Assembly: GCA_015066565.1 (NCBI GenBank)
Contig: SVOB01000001.1
Location: forward strand, 1,054,001 to 1,118,000
DNA from: Oscillospiraceae bacterium
GTDB lineage: Bacteria; Bacillota; Clostridia; Oscillospirales; Acutalibacteraceae
Reading direction: 5' to 3'
DNA length: 64,000 nucleotides
Positions 7,770 through 16,045 of the stretch are shown here, one piece after another (the first letter of the stretch is position 1; the number at the start of each line of letters is the position of its first letter). The notes under the pieces are model-generated. The model was given only the letters and a program-made list of their open reading frames with translations. It ran no database searches and was not told the origin of the DNA. A program made the translations under genes and the position numbers.

Positions 7770-7892
7770 TTAGTACCACTCACCGTCATCGGGGTCGCCG
7801 GGGCCAACAGGTGTTGAAGTTGACCAGTCAGCAATGACATCCTCAACCTCGAAGAGAGCTACTTCGAAATCAGGTGCTTTGTACTGTTTCAT
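7770..7892 (-). CDS. Small precursor-like peptide 1 (40 residues)
   Basis: This short frame begins MKQYKAPDF and ends PDDGEWY. It shares a pattern with the 44-residue peptide encoded just upstream: Y, two residues, PDF, four residues, FE, then an acidic D-(I/V)-I. A stretch of Ser/Thr (S24, T25, S26, T27) follows, then GPGDP-x-DG and an aromatic C-terminus. There are no cysteines. An AAAGGAG site lies about 12 bases upstream of the ATG. The first half looks like a leader, the second half like a small polar core. It sits directly upstream of a terminator and then of the kinase, PqqD-like, peptidase and exporter genes. That is the standard position of a RiPP precursor. Function and processed form are unknown. 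Confidence 0.78.
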   Translation of the reverse strand: MKQYKAPDFEVALFEVEDVIADWSTSTPVGPGDPDDGEWY

Positions 7893-7940
7893 AAGCTAAA
7901 CAAGCTCCTTTCAAACATAAATCACACATACATTTCCGAA

Positions 7941-8075
7941 TTACCAAGCCGGTATAACCCCGTCGCCGGGATCTCCCGGGCCAGCTTGCGATATTGATGA
8001 TATAATATCATCTATTTCGAATTCTGTCAATAGAAAATCCGGAGATTCATAAAATTTCCTGTTATCTGAGAACAT
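7941..8075 (-). CDS. Small precursor-like peptide 2 (44 residues)
   Basis: This frame begins MFSDNRKFYESPDF and ends DGVIPAW. Aligned with the 40-residue peptide it keeps Y9, P12-D13-F14, F19-E20, D23 and I25. It also keeps a Ser-rich stretch (S26, S27, S29) and GPGDPGDG at 32-39. The ATG lies 11 bases after the stop of the secreted-protein gene at 8087-9493, with an in-frame TAA directly before it, so this start is fixed. No clear Shine-Dalgarno is seen, and translation is probably coupled to the upstream gene. Two diverged copies of the same motif in tandem argue against chance open frames. Confidence 0.75.
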   Translation of the reverse strand: MFSDNRKFYESPDFLLTEFEIDDIISSISQAGPGDPGDGVIPAW

Positions 8076-8086
8076 TTACGTATAGG

Positions 8087-9493
8087 TTACGCGTTCTTCT
8101 TAGCAAGGAATGTGTCAACGTATGTGTTGTATCTTGTCTGAACGCCGCTTGTCATAACCTGACCAAAAGCGATATTGCCGCCGGAGATTACATAAGGAAC
8201 TGCAAGATATTCAGCAGCAACTGTATCAGATGTAACACCGATACCTGCGATTCTGCAAGAGAATGCGAACGAAGCGCCGCCTGCCATATCTGTAGAAACC
8301 TTCTTAGTCCAGCACTTACGGATTGTACCGCTGTCCTTTGAAAGAGCAGCAACCTCAGCAGCGCTGAGAGCTGTAAGCTCAGTAGCAGTAGCGTCGCCCT
8401 GCTTAGCCATTACGAAACCTACTTCGTCGATATCTGTAGCAGTAATCTTACCTGTTCCCTCGTCATACTGAATCGGGAAAGCAGAAGTTGAGAACTGAGC
8501 TACGAAACGATAGTCAACAGAAGCGATGCTGTCATGTGAATAGGGAGCAGTTGCGCCTTCAGCAAGGTTGAAGCAAATCTGCTGTGACTTAGCATTTTCA
8601 GCAGCTGTAAGTGTAGCAAGAGCCTTAACGGGAGATTCAACTGCTGCGCTAATGTAGTTAACAGGAGCTTTTGCGTTAGCGAAGGATGACTTCCAACCAG
8701 CTGTTGTAGCAGTGTACGAAGTAAGCTGTGTACCGAAATCATCAGCTGAAGAGATACCGAAACTTGCACCGTAGCAATCAGCTTCTGAAACGCCGTCAAT
8801 TCTCTTGAAATATACAGTAATCATTTCAAGATAATCATCACATTTTAAAACTCCCTTTTCCGTGTTAAGGAAAGCTGTTTTAGCTGTCTGGTTAGCAATC
8901 AAGTCAAGCTGGAAAAACATGATACCGATTGTGTCACTGTCAAGACCAGCAATCCATGAAGAGTATCTTACGTCACCGGGGCAAACTACTTCTGCGTTGT
9001 AAACCAACGGACCAGCGTTGCTGTTTGTAAGTCCAAAGCAGTCCGCTGAAACCTTATTTGTTACAACCGCTCCAGCTTTATACATTTTATCGTCTTCAAA
9101 ACGTTCAGGAAGCTTATAGAAGTCAGTCTTTGAAAGATCTGTATCTACAAACCAGTCATCATAATCAGCAGCATAAAGATCTGTGCCGTCAACAAGCATC
9201 ATCGGAGCAAACTTAGTTTTATCATACTGAATAGGTGCAGCAAGATAACTAATACCCGTGCCAGCCTTTGCCTTAGCATAAACCGTTACTGCATAAATAT
9301 CGTTGTCAACTGCTGTATAAGTACCTCCGTTAACATCTGTTGCAGATGCAACCTGAGTTACTTCGTACTTTACACTTGTTGAATTGGCATCCTCTTCACC
9401 TGTATAAGTGTGAGCAAACACCAAAAGTGTAAGGCTGCTGAGAAGCATAACAACAGCAAGAACAACACTGAGTACTTTTTTAGTGTTTTTCAT
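8087..9493 (-). CDS. Secreted protein of unknown function, first gene of the peptide-maturation operon
   Basis: The 468-residue protein has a clear signal peptide (KKVLSVVLAVVMLLSSLTLL, cleavage near FAHT) and a long polar, Thr/Ala-rich exported part. I see no catalytic motif. Residues about 40-110 (a Val-Thr-Val strand, then a YLAAPIQYDKTKFAP segment) have the feel of a cohesin-like or other beta-sandwich domain. A similar pattern is present in the neighbour at 9673, but this is weak evidence. Four cysteines are spread through the mature part. No dockerin, LPXTG or membrane anchor is seen. A strong promoter precedes it, and precursor-like peptide 2 follows after 11 bases, so the secreted protein and the peptides share a transcript. 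GGAGGAAAG lies just before the ATG. Confidence 0.7.
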   Translation of the reverse strand: MKNTKKVLSVVLAVVMLLSSLTLLVFAHTYTGEEDANSTSVKYEVTQVASATDVNGGTYTAVDNDIYAVTVYAKAKAGTGISYLAAPIQYDKTKFAPMMLVDGTDLYAADYDDWFVDTDLSKTDFYKLPERFEDDKMYKAGAVVTNKVSADCFGLTNSNAGPLVYNAEVVCPGDVRYSSWIAGLDSDTIGIMFFQLDLIANQTAKTAFLNTEKGVLKCDDYLEMITVYFKRIDGVSEADCYGASFGISSADDFGTQLTSYTATTAGWKSSFANAKAPVNYISAAVESPVKALATLTAAENAKSQQICFNLAEGATAPYSHDSIASVDYRFVAQFSTSAFPIQYDEGTGKITATDIDEVGFVMAKQGDATATELTALSAAEVAALSKDSGTIRKCWTKKVSTDMAGGASFAFSCRIAGIGVTSDTVAAEYLAVPYVISGGNIAFGQVMTSGVQTRYNTYVDTFLAKKNA

Positions 9494-9556
9494 TGTATTC
9501 TTTCCTCCATTACCTGAATTGCCGCAGAACGCGACTGAAAATTACTGAACGAAACA

Positions 9557-9585
9557 ATAATAACAAATTATTTATCGTTTGTCAA
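9557..9585 (-). promoter_or_regulatory. Strong promoter of the secreted protein/peptide operon
   Basis: On the minus strand TTGACA (9580-9585) and TATTAT (9557-9562) are 17 bases apart. A TG one base ahead of the -10 gives an extended -10 element. The 5' leader is about 55 bases. Confidence 0.8.
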
Positions 9586-9623
9586 TAACCTTTCAGGATA
9601 AAAATGTGAAAATTTCGTGAACT

Positions 9624-9654
9624 CCTGCTCCGCCTTTTATAAGCGCGGAGCAGG
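9624..9654 (-). terminator. GC-rich hairpin after the dockerin protein gene
   Basis: A ten-base-pair inverted repeat CCTGCTCCGC/GCGGAGCAGG with an 11-base loop lies 18 bases after the stop at 9673. No U-tract follows on the minus strand, so it may be an RNA 3' end stabiliser rather than a classical terminator. Confidence 0.5.
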
Positions 9655-9672
9655 ATAAAAGTTGAAACTTAA

Positions 9673-10704
9673 TTAAGCAGCGTAGGGATTAACGGGGAGA
9701 GCAACACCTGCTGTTGCATTCTTAACTGCGGCGTAGTCGTCTGATGTAATTGTTCCACTACCGTCAACATCGCCTGCAAATGCAAATGCTCCTGCAAGAG
9801 AAACACCTGCTGTTGCATTCTTAACCGCAGCATAGTCGTCTGATGAAACGTCGCCGCTTCCGTCAACATCGCCGAAGATAACTACTGTATAAGTAGCAAA
9901 TTCGTCTCCGCCTGTTGTATAAACTGTAAGTGTTGCGCCTGTAGCTGTTCCGCTTACTGTGAATGTACCATTTTCAACTGCGAAATAATCAGCAGCGTCA
10001 GCGCCTACGGGGATACCGTAAACATAACCGTTAGCGTCATCAACATAACCTGTGTCAACGCCTGTAAGTACCGGGTCAGCAGCTGCATCAGCGATTACAA
10101 CCGAAACTGCAGCGGGAACTACGAAGGTCTGACCAACGATAGCTTCATCTGTAGCAACGTCTGCGCTTGCACGGGAACCGCAATAGAACTTACCGCCGAT
10201 GTTAGAAGCTGTCTTCTGAGCGGAAGCGTCGAGCTTAATCTCAGCTGTAGCTTCTGTATTAGCAACAAGGTTGAAGGTAAGAACTGTTGTAGCTGTGCTG
10301 TAAAGGGGAGAAGCAACGCCAGAAGCGCTTGAGTTAGGAACGTAAACTGCATAGAATACGCCGTAACCTGTAGGAGCGTCGATAGCGTCTACTGACTGGC
10401 CTTTACGTGTTGCGCCTGCGCCATAGATGTCTGTAAGAACTGCAGAACCGTCAACATAGCTGAATGCGTTTGAATAGAATACGGGAAGACCTACTGTACC
10501 AACATAGAAGTTAGTCTGAAGTTTAACCGTAACCTTTACTTCTGTACCTGTGGGGATGGTTGCCGGAAGGGCAGAACCATCGGTGTTAGTTACCTCTATT
10601 GTCCAAGTAGCTGTTTCGCCGTCAGCGAATGCGCAAATTGAGAAAACACTGAATGCCATAACAACTGCGAGAACGAGGCTTAAAATTTTCTTTGTTTTAG
10701 ACAT
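9673..10704 (-). CDS. Secreted protein with cohesin-like region and C-terminal dockerin
   Basis: The 343-residue protein has a signal peptide (KILSLVLAVVMAFSVFSICAFA). A beta-rich domain follows (about 30-200) beginning TWTIEV, with GTEVKVTVKL and VGTVGLPVFY, similar in outline to cohesin-type beta sandwiches. Then comes a small Ig-like module ending ATYTVVIFGDVDG, and a C-terminal dockerin. The dockerin has two near-identical 22-residue calcium-binding repeats, GDVDGSGDVSSDDYAAVKNA and GDVDGSGTITSDDYAAVKNA. Dockerins bind cohesins to build extracellular assemblies. Carrying both kinds of module would make it an adaptor, but the cohesin reading is tentative. The start at 10704 is chosen because GGAGG lies 11 bases upstream and the signal peptide begins there. 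Confidence 0.8.
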   Translation of the reverse strand: MSKTKKILSLVLAVVMAFSVFSICAFADGETATWTIEVTNTDGSALPATIPTGTEVKVTVKLQTNFYVGTVGLPVFYSNAFSYVDGSAVLTDIYGAGATRKGQSVDAIDAPTGYGVFYAVYVPNSSASGVASPLYSTATTVLTFNLVANTEATAEIKLDASAQKTASNIGGKFYCGSRASADVATDEAIVGQTFVVPAAVSVVIADAAADPVLTGVDTGYVDDANGYVYGIPVGADAADYFAVENGTFTVSGTATGATLTVYTTGGDEFATYTVVIFGDVDGSGDVSSDDYAAVKNATAGVSLAGAFAFAGDVDGSGTITSDDYAAVKNATAGVALPVNPYAA

Positions 10705-10757
10705 TTTTAAAATTGCCTCCTTAATATTCTGTGCCTCTGACCGAGCCCCTTTCCACA

Positions 10758-10781
10758 CGGGAGCAGGTTTCCCCGCTCCCG
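10758..10781 (-). terminator. Hairpin between the two dockerin genes
   Basis: Inverted repeat CGGGAGC/GCTCCCG with a ten-base loop lies between the stop of the 1732-residue gene and the next dockerin gene. No U-tract follows. It may be partial termination or an mRNA-stabilising element. Confidence 0.45.
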
Positions 10782-10846
10782 ATAAAACTCGGAAAGAGTA
10801 TTTAGAATGTACTCTTCAAAAGTACACTACTGAATTAACTAATAAC

Positions 10847-13800
10847 TTATGCCTGTGAAATCTCAATTTCGCCGGAAGCAGCACTGATAATCGCAGAAAC
10901 GTCGTTGACATCGAATGTGCTGTCCTTAGTTGCATCAGCAGCCATCTCCTGAGGAGCTGTGAAGGATGCATAGTTCGAAAGCTTAGCATCTGCCTTAGCT
11001 GCGTCGAAGCCGTCGATTGCGTTATCACCGTTGACATCGCCGAAGATTACTACGAAGTAGTTAGCAAGCGGGATGCTGTTGAGTGTAGCGGAAACGATTG
11101 TGCCTGTGCCGTAGCCGTTAGCTGTAGCTGTAACTGCGAGAGTAGCAGCTTCGCTTGTAGCCTTAACGTGTGCAAGAACTGCGTCAACACCTGTAAGAGC
11201 AAGAGGAGCGATATTTGTAATATACTTAATCTCCTGGTCAACAACTGTTGTATCGTCATTCTTAACAACTTCGATTGTGCACTTGAGTGCGTCGATAGCT
11301 GCCTGAAGAGCATCTGTAACTCTGGCTACCATCTCTTCGTTACGAACTGACGGATAGTAAATCTCAGAATCAACAAGTGCTGTAGCAGAATTGCCGTAGA
11401 GATTCATTGACCAAGCGTCATCGCCTGAACCGAAGTCAGCCTCATAACCGAGAGCCTTAATAAGATCAGCCCACTCTGTATCAAGTGTGCCGTCAACAGC
11501 TGTGAAGTACTCAGCGTTAGCGAACATACCTTCTGCGAGAGCGATCTTAGCGTCAAGATCTGTGAAGCCAACCTGTGTAGCATAGTCGTTAGCCTTAAGC
11601 TTCAACTGTCTCTGAGCTACAAGGAGGTCATACTTAGCCTGGAATACATAGGACTGCATTGTGCCGTCTGCGTTAGCCGTATTAGCAGCTGCAAGAGCGT
11701 CAGTGTAGCGAGCCCATGATACGTCAGTGTAATCAGCAGCGTTGTAATTCTGAGCTGCCGCATAAGCGATTTCCTGAGCGAGCTGTACTCTGCCTGCCGC
11801 AACAGTTGAGTAGCTTCTCGGGATAAGGAAGTCATTGTAGTAGTCAAGCTTGTCGGCGATATCAGAAACGTAAAGTGCTGAATAGTCGGGAGCCTTCCAA
11901 TCAGCGTCTGCCTGAGCATAAGCGTCCATAGCAGCCTGGCTGGGCTGAGTAAGAGTATCAGTAATTGCCTGAGCCTTTGTAGCGTTGCTTTCAGCAGCGA
12001 TTACGGATTCAAGATCCTCATCAGCCTTTTGAGCATCTGCATTTGTATAGGGAAGCCAGCAGCCTTCAAGATATGCCTGAGGAGCTGTAGGTCTCTGATA
12101 CTGAGCGAGAACGTCACGAGCTGTTGTTCTTGCATCCTCATACTTCCAGTAGCCGTAAAGGTTGAAGTCCTGGAAGTTGATCTGGCCATCAGCGCCGATA
12201 AGAGCAGCTGTTTCGCCTGCTGTAAGACCGTTTTCAAGGATTGCTTCGTTACCGGTACTCTCCTTTTTGTCTTCATCAAGAGCTTCAACTGCGTTCTGAA
12301 GAGCATCAAGCTTAGCCTGAATATTTGAATCAGCGTAAATGGTTGCAAAGGTTGCAGTCATTGCAGGAGCGTGAAGAAGTACGGCAGCGTTCTGCATAGC
12401 TGTTGTATAAGCACTGTAGAGAGAAGCTGTGTTGTACTCGTCAGCCATACGGTTCTTACCAAGCTCTGAATTGTAGAGGCTTGCAAGGTCGCCTGCGTCT
12501 GCGAAGTAAAGTTTACCCATATCAACGCCGTCTGTAGGACCGTTGGAGTAGTTGCCGCCTGTAGATGTAGCGTTCCACTTGATTGTACCAATGCCGTAGT
12601 TAGAACCGGATACATACTGGTCAGCTGTCTTTGAAAGAACTACGGGGTGAACTGCAAGCTCGCCGCCTGCGTCAACTGTCTTATTTACTGCGGCAGCAAC
12701 TTCCGAAGAAGTCTTGAGCCATGCAGCATTTGCAGGTGTGAAGGACATTGAAGCAATCTTAAAGCCATAAGTATCACTTGTGTTCTTTGCCTTAGCATAA
12801 ATGCTGTTTGTAACAAAGCTTTCAAGGTCGTCACGGCTCATGCAAAGAGCGTTCTGGCTGATTTCAGCGTCCTGCTTGAGGTAATCAACTGAGTTTGTAC
12901 CGCCTGATGACTTGTTATAGTCATTGGTGTAAGCAGCCTGTACAACATCGGACTGATTCTTAGACTGAGCAATATAAGTAACGATGTATCTGTAGCCGCC
13001 AAGTGTAACGCCGGACTTACCTGTTACATGGTACTTAATGATAATCTGAGTAGCCTTATCAGCCGTGGGAGCTGTTGATGATTTAATATTATAAATCGTT
13101 CTGCCATACGGCGCGATTGTTGTTGAATAACCGGACTGAATTTGGATTGTAAGACCTGAACCGCTGATCTGGTCAATTATTACATTGTAAGCGCTTTCAT
13201 ATGAGAAAGTGCCGTCAGCCCTGTAGTTCTTAAGAAGCATACCTGCCGACTTGTTTGTAATTGTGAGCGTAGAGTCATCTGTGTTATACAGATAATCCGA
13301 TGACCATTTAAGCTCGGGGTCAACATATTCCTGTGAGCCTGTCTTCCAACCAACGAACATGTTGAGGATAGGAAGAACTGCTGTAAGAAGACCGTTTGTA
13401 TAAGCTGTCGGAAGACCGTTAAGGAGTGCCGAAACAACCTTTCTGAGGTTGGTCTGGCTGTTAAGAGTATCAATAGCGCCTGTTGCAGAACTTGCCTTGA
13501 ATACGGAAGTATCGAACAGGTTAGCGCCGAGAACCTTGCCGAGAACTGTATTAAGAAGGTCTCTTACAACAAGGATAAGCTGTGAAAGTGCGCCTGTGTT
13601 TGTACCTGCTGTTCTGAGAACTGAGGTTGACGGGATGCTGAGGAGACCCTCATTACCGCTTGTCGTGTAGTTAGTACCCTTACCGAAAATGTTCTCGAAC
13701 TGAAGGTCGGCAATACCGAGGATGAGCTTGTCACGAAGGACTGTCTCTGTCCAAGTCTTGCCTGAAGCCGCTGTGCAGTTAAGGATCTGCTTAAGCGGAA

Positions 13801-16045
13801 GAAGACCTGTAAGAATCTGGTCAAGCTTAACCCACGGATCCTGAGCAGAAGCAAGGTTGATTGTAAGGCCTGATGTATTAACAAGCTTTTCAATGTTCCA
13901 GCCCCACTCTACGCTTGAGGTAAGAGCCCAGTCAACAATCCAGTCAACAGTAGCTTCCCAAGCCTGCGGGTTGCTTTCAAATGTAGCAAGGTCATAAGTC
14001 TTGCTTGCAGCAAACTTATAGCCGTTTGTTGTATCACGACCGAGGTCTGTGAGATTTGAAAGGTAAGACATACCAACGTCAACGCCCATTGTAAGGATAA
14101 CGTCGAGCCAGTAGTTGTTGTCTTTGCCTGAAACAAGAGTTCTTGCATTGTAGTCTGTGAAGATAAGTGCGTCATAGTTGTATGTGGGCACCATCTGAGT
14201 AACAAGCTCACGAACTACGCAAGCGAGAACCGAACCGACTTCCTGACCTGCAAGATTTTCTGCAGAGGGAAGGATGAGCTGAGGCATAAGAGCCTTAGCG
14301 ATGATAGCTGCAAGAGCTGTGAAAACTTCCTGATTGGACGCGTCGGCGTCTACGAGAGTTTCATAATAGCCTGCATAATTCTGCATGAAGTCAGGACCGA
14401 GAATAGCTTCGGGTGACTCGGGAAGAAGAGTCTGAATAACCTTGCGAAGGTTAGCTACGAGATAAGCGTTGTCGCCTGTCTGAAGTCCGAGTGAAGAATA
14501 AACGTCGGACTTGAGAACTGTCTGAGCTGCCTTGCAAAGGAAATCGTTAAGGCTCTGGAAGAGAGTCTTTGTAGCTGTGCCTGAAGCAGGAACGAATTCG
14601 TTCATGAAATCAGTGCCAACTGTATAGCTGAGATCGAAGAGGCTAAGGAAGTAGTTACCTGTAGTCATATCAATCTCGAACCACTCTTCAATGTCTGTAT
14701 CCTTGTCAACCCAACGATAGTACTGAACGTCATCGCTGTATGCAAGATAATCTGAATATGAGAACTGGAAATAAGGAACATCCTCTGTGAAGAATGTCTG
14801 AACACTAGCGGGAAGAGTTGCAAGAACGTCTGCCGCATCGTCGGCGTAGCCTTCATAAATCTTTGTCTCAGTAGCGCCCATCCATGTAGCAAGCTTATCC
14901 TTTGCCCAACCGTTAAGGAAGATCGGAGCAAGGTCGCCGAATACATAAGGAATGAACTTATAGAAAATAGTAGCTACGCTGTCATTGTTAATGTTAATGG
15001 ACTGGCCTACGAAAGAGGGAAGCCAATAACTACCGGGTTTGTAGTATTTAAGAGCGTCGCCGGCATTGGTTTTGTAAACATAAACGCCTGAGCCGTCAAC
15101 TTCTTCTTCTCTGTAATACTTAGCTTCTTCAGCTGTGTACTTCTGAGCGTTTGAATCCCAAACCATTGCTGTGAAATAAGCAGGCGTGGTGCCCGAAGCA
15201 GCTGTCTTAGCATAGTAAACACGAAGATTTGAAGAAGCAGCTGTGGGAAGAGAATGACCGCTTGTGCACTCGCCCGCAGCGTTTTCTTTATAGGTTGTCA
15301 TGGACTGGGGCTTCTGGAACAGGTTGTTAACGAATGTGTTAAGAACTGTTGAAGGAGCGCCTGTGCCGTTATAATACTGGTCAGCAACTGTCTTAGTATC
15401 ATCGTTTCTTGCCATAAGAGGATAAAGCTTTGAAAGGATGAAGCCGGGAAGGTTGCCGAGAATCTTGTTAACGCTTGCAAGGTTAACCATACCGCCGATG
15501 ATACTGCCGAGATTAATCTTACCGTTTGCAAGGATTGTGTCAACAAGGCTTGCGTTATCCTTGAGAATGTTAAGAAGTCTCTGAACAAGTACTAACTGGT
15601 CGGTATTTGCTCTTCTTGCGTTCTTTGTCCATGATTTAAGCGTAAGGTCATCAAGGTCACCGAGAAGACCGAGCGCGCCACCGATGGTAGCGATTGCGCC
15701 TTCAAGAACGTTCTTTACACTGTCAAGTGAAGCACAAATTTCATCAACAGAGTTGATAGTAATATCAAGCTTGATTGTAGTGACAAGTACGCTCTGGTTA
15801 ACATGGATGCCTTCAAAATCGACATTGTAGAGAACTGTGTCAAGCCAGTCAAAGACGATTGACATTCTCTCTTCAGTTGTCAAACGCGTAACTGCGCCGT
15901 CAGGACTGTAAGCGCCCAAAGTGTTCAGCTGTGCGCCTGTCTGATATGTTGCTTTAGCGGCGAAGGACGCCATTGTGAAGCAAGACATCATCATAACTAC
16001 AGCGAGAAGAACGCTTAAAAGTTTTGTAGTCTTTTTCAAGAACAT
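10847..16045 (-). CDS. Giant secreted protein with FIVAR-like repeat and C-terminal dockerin
   Basis: The 1732-residue protein starts with a signal peptide (LLSVLLAVVMMMSCFTMASFA). The N-terminal 900 residues are long, largely helical in composition, and match no family I recognise. Around 950-1070 there is a beta-type stretch (QSGYSTTIAPYGRTIYNI). Near 1480-1560 lies a FIVAR-like unit (DYTDVSWARYTDALAAANTA, then YDLLVAQRQLKLK), a module found in surface adhesins and glycan-acting proteins. The C-terminus carries an Ig-like lead-in (FVVIFGDVNGD) and a dockerin. Its first repeat is canonical (GDVNGDNAIDGFDAAKADAK) and its second is degenerate (ATKDSTFDVNDVSAIISA). It is probably a surface-assembled structural or adhesive protein. 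GGAGG lies only three bases before the ATG, and a TTG two codons later is an alternative start. Confidence 0.8.
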   Translation of the reverse strand: MFLKKTTKLLSVLLAVVMMMSCFTMASFAAKATYQTGAQLNTLGAYSPDGAVTRLTTEERMSIVFDWLDTVLYNVDFEGIHVNQSVLVTTIKLDITINSVDEICASLDSVKNVLEGAIATIGGALGLLGDLDDLTLKSWTKNARRANTDQLVLVQRLLNILKDNASLVDTILANGKINLGSIIGGMVNLASVNKILGNLPGFILSKLYPLMARNDDTKTVADQYYNGTGAPSTVLNTFVNNLFQKPQSMTTYKENAAGECTSGHSLPTAASSNLRVYYAKTAASGTTPAYFTAMVWDSNAQKYTAEEAKYYREEEVDGSGVYVYKTNAGDALKYYKPGSYWLPSFVGQSININNDSVATIFYKFIPYVFGDLAPIFLNGWAKDKLATWMGATETKIYEGYADDAADVLATLPASVQTFFTEDVPYFQFSYSDYLAYSDDVQYYRWVDKDTDIEEWFEIDMTTGNYFLSLFDLSYTVGTDFMNEFVPASGTATKTLFQSLNDFLCKAAQTVLKSDVYSSLGLQTGDNAYLVANLRKVIQTLLPESPEAILGPDFMQNYAGYYETLVDADASNQEVFTALAAIIAKALMPQLILPSAENLAGQEVGSVLACVVRELVTQMVPTYNYDALIFTDYNARTLVSGKDNNYWLDVILTMGVDVGMSYLSNLTDLGRDTTNGYKFAASKTYDLATFESNPQAWEATVDWIVDWALTSSVEWGWNIEKLVNTSGLTINLASAQDPWVKLDQILTGLLPLKQILNCTAASGKTWTETVLRDKLILGIADLQFENIFGKGTNYTTSGNEGLLSIPSTSVLRTAGTNTGALSQLILVVRDLLNTVLGKVLGANLFDTSVFKASSATGAIDTLNSQTNLRKVVSALLNGLPTAYTNGLLTAVLPILNMFVGWKTGSQEYVDPELKWSSDYLYNTDDSTLTITNKSAGMLLKNYRADGTFSYESAYNVIIDQISGSGLTIQIQSGYSTTIAPYGRTIYNIKSSTAPTADKATQIIIKYHVTGKSGVTLGGYRYIVTYIAQSKNQSDVVQAAYTNDYNKSSGGTNSVDYLKQDAEISQNALCMSRDDLESFVTNSIYAKAKNTSDTYGFKIASMSFTPANAAWLKTSSEVAAAVNKTVDAGGELAVHPVVLSKTADQYVSGSNYGIGTIKWNATSTGGNYSNGPTDGVDMGKLYFADAGDLASLYNSELGKNRMADEYNTASLYSAYTTAMQNAAVLLHAPAMTATFATIYADSNIQAKLDALQNAVEALDEDKKESTGNEAILENGLTAGETAALIGADGQINFQDFNLYGYWKYEDARTTARDVLAQYQRPTAPQAYLEGCWLPYTNADAQKADEDLESVIAAESNATKAQAITDTLTQPSQAAMDAYAQADADWKAPDYSALYVSDIADKLDYYNDFLIPRSYSTVAAGRVQLAQEIAYAAAQNYNAADYTDVSWARYTDALAAANTANADGTMQSYVFQAKYDLLVAQRQLKLKANDYATQVGFTDLDAKIALAEGMFANAEYFTAVDGTLDTEWADLIKALGYEADFGSGDDAWSMNLYGNSATALVDSEIYYPSVRNEEMVARVTDALQAAIDALKCTIEVVKNDDTTVVDQEIKYITNIAPLALTGVDAVLAHVKATSEAATLAVTATANGYGTGTIVSATLNSIPLANYFVVIFGDVNGDNAIDGFDAAKADAKLSNYASFTAPQEMAADATKDSTFDVNDVSAIISAASGEIEISQA

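Noticed and set aside
4478-8075. Lasso peptide biosynthetic cluster
   Set aside because: PqqD-like and HprK-like proteins occur in such clusters, but no asparagine-synthetase-like cyclase or transglutaminase-like protease is present, and the peptides lack a lasso-type core.
8087-16045. Cellulosome gene cluster
   Set aside because: Dockerins are present, but no glycoside hydrolase, carbohydrate-binding module or large scaffoldin is seen.
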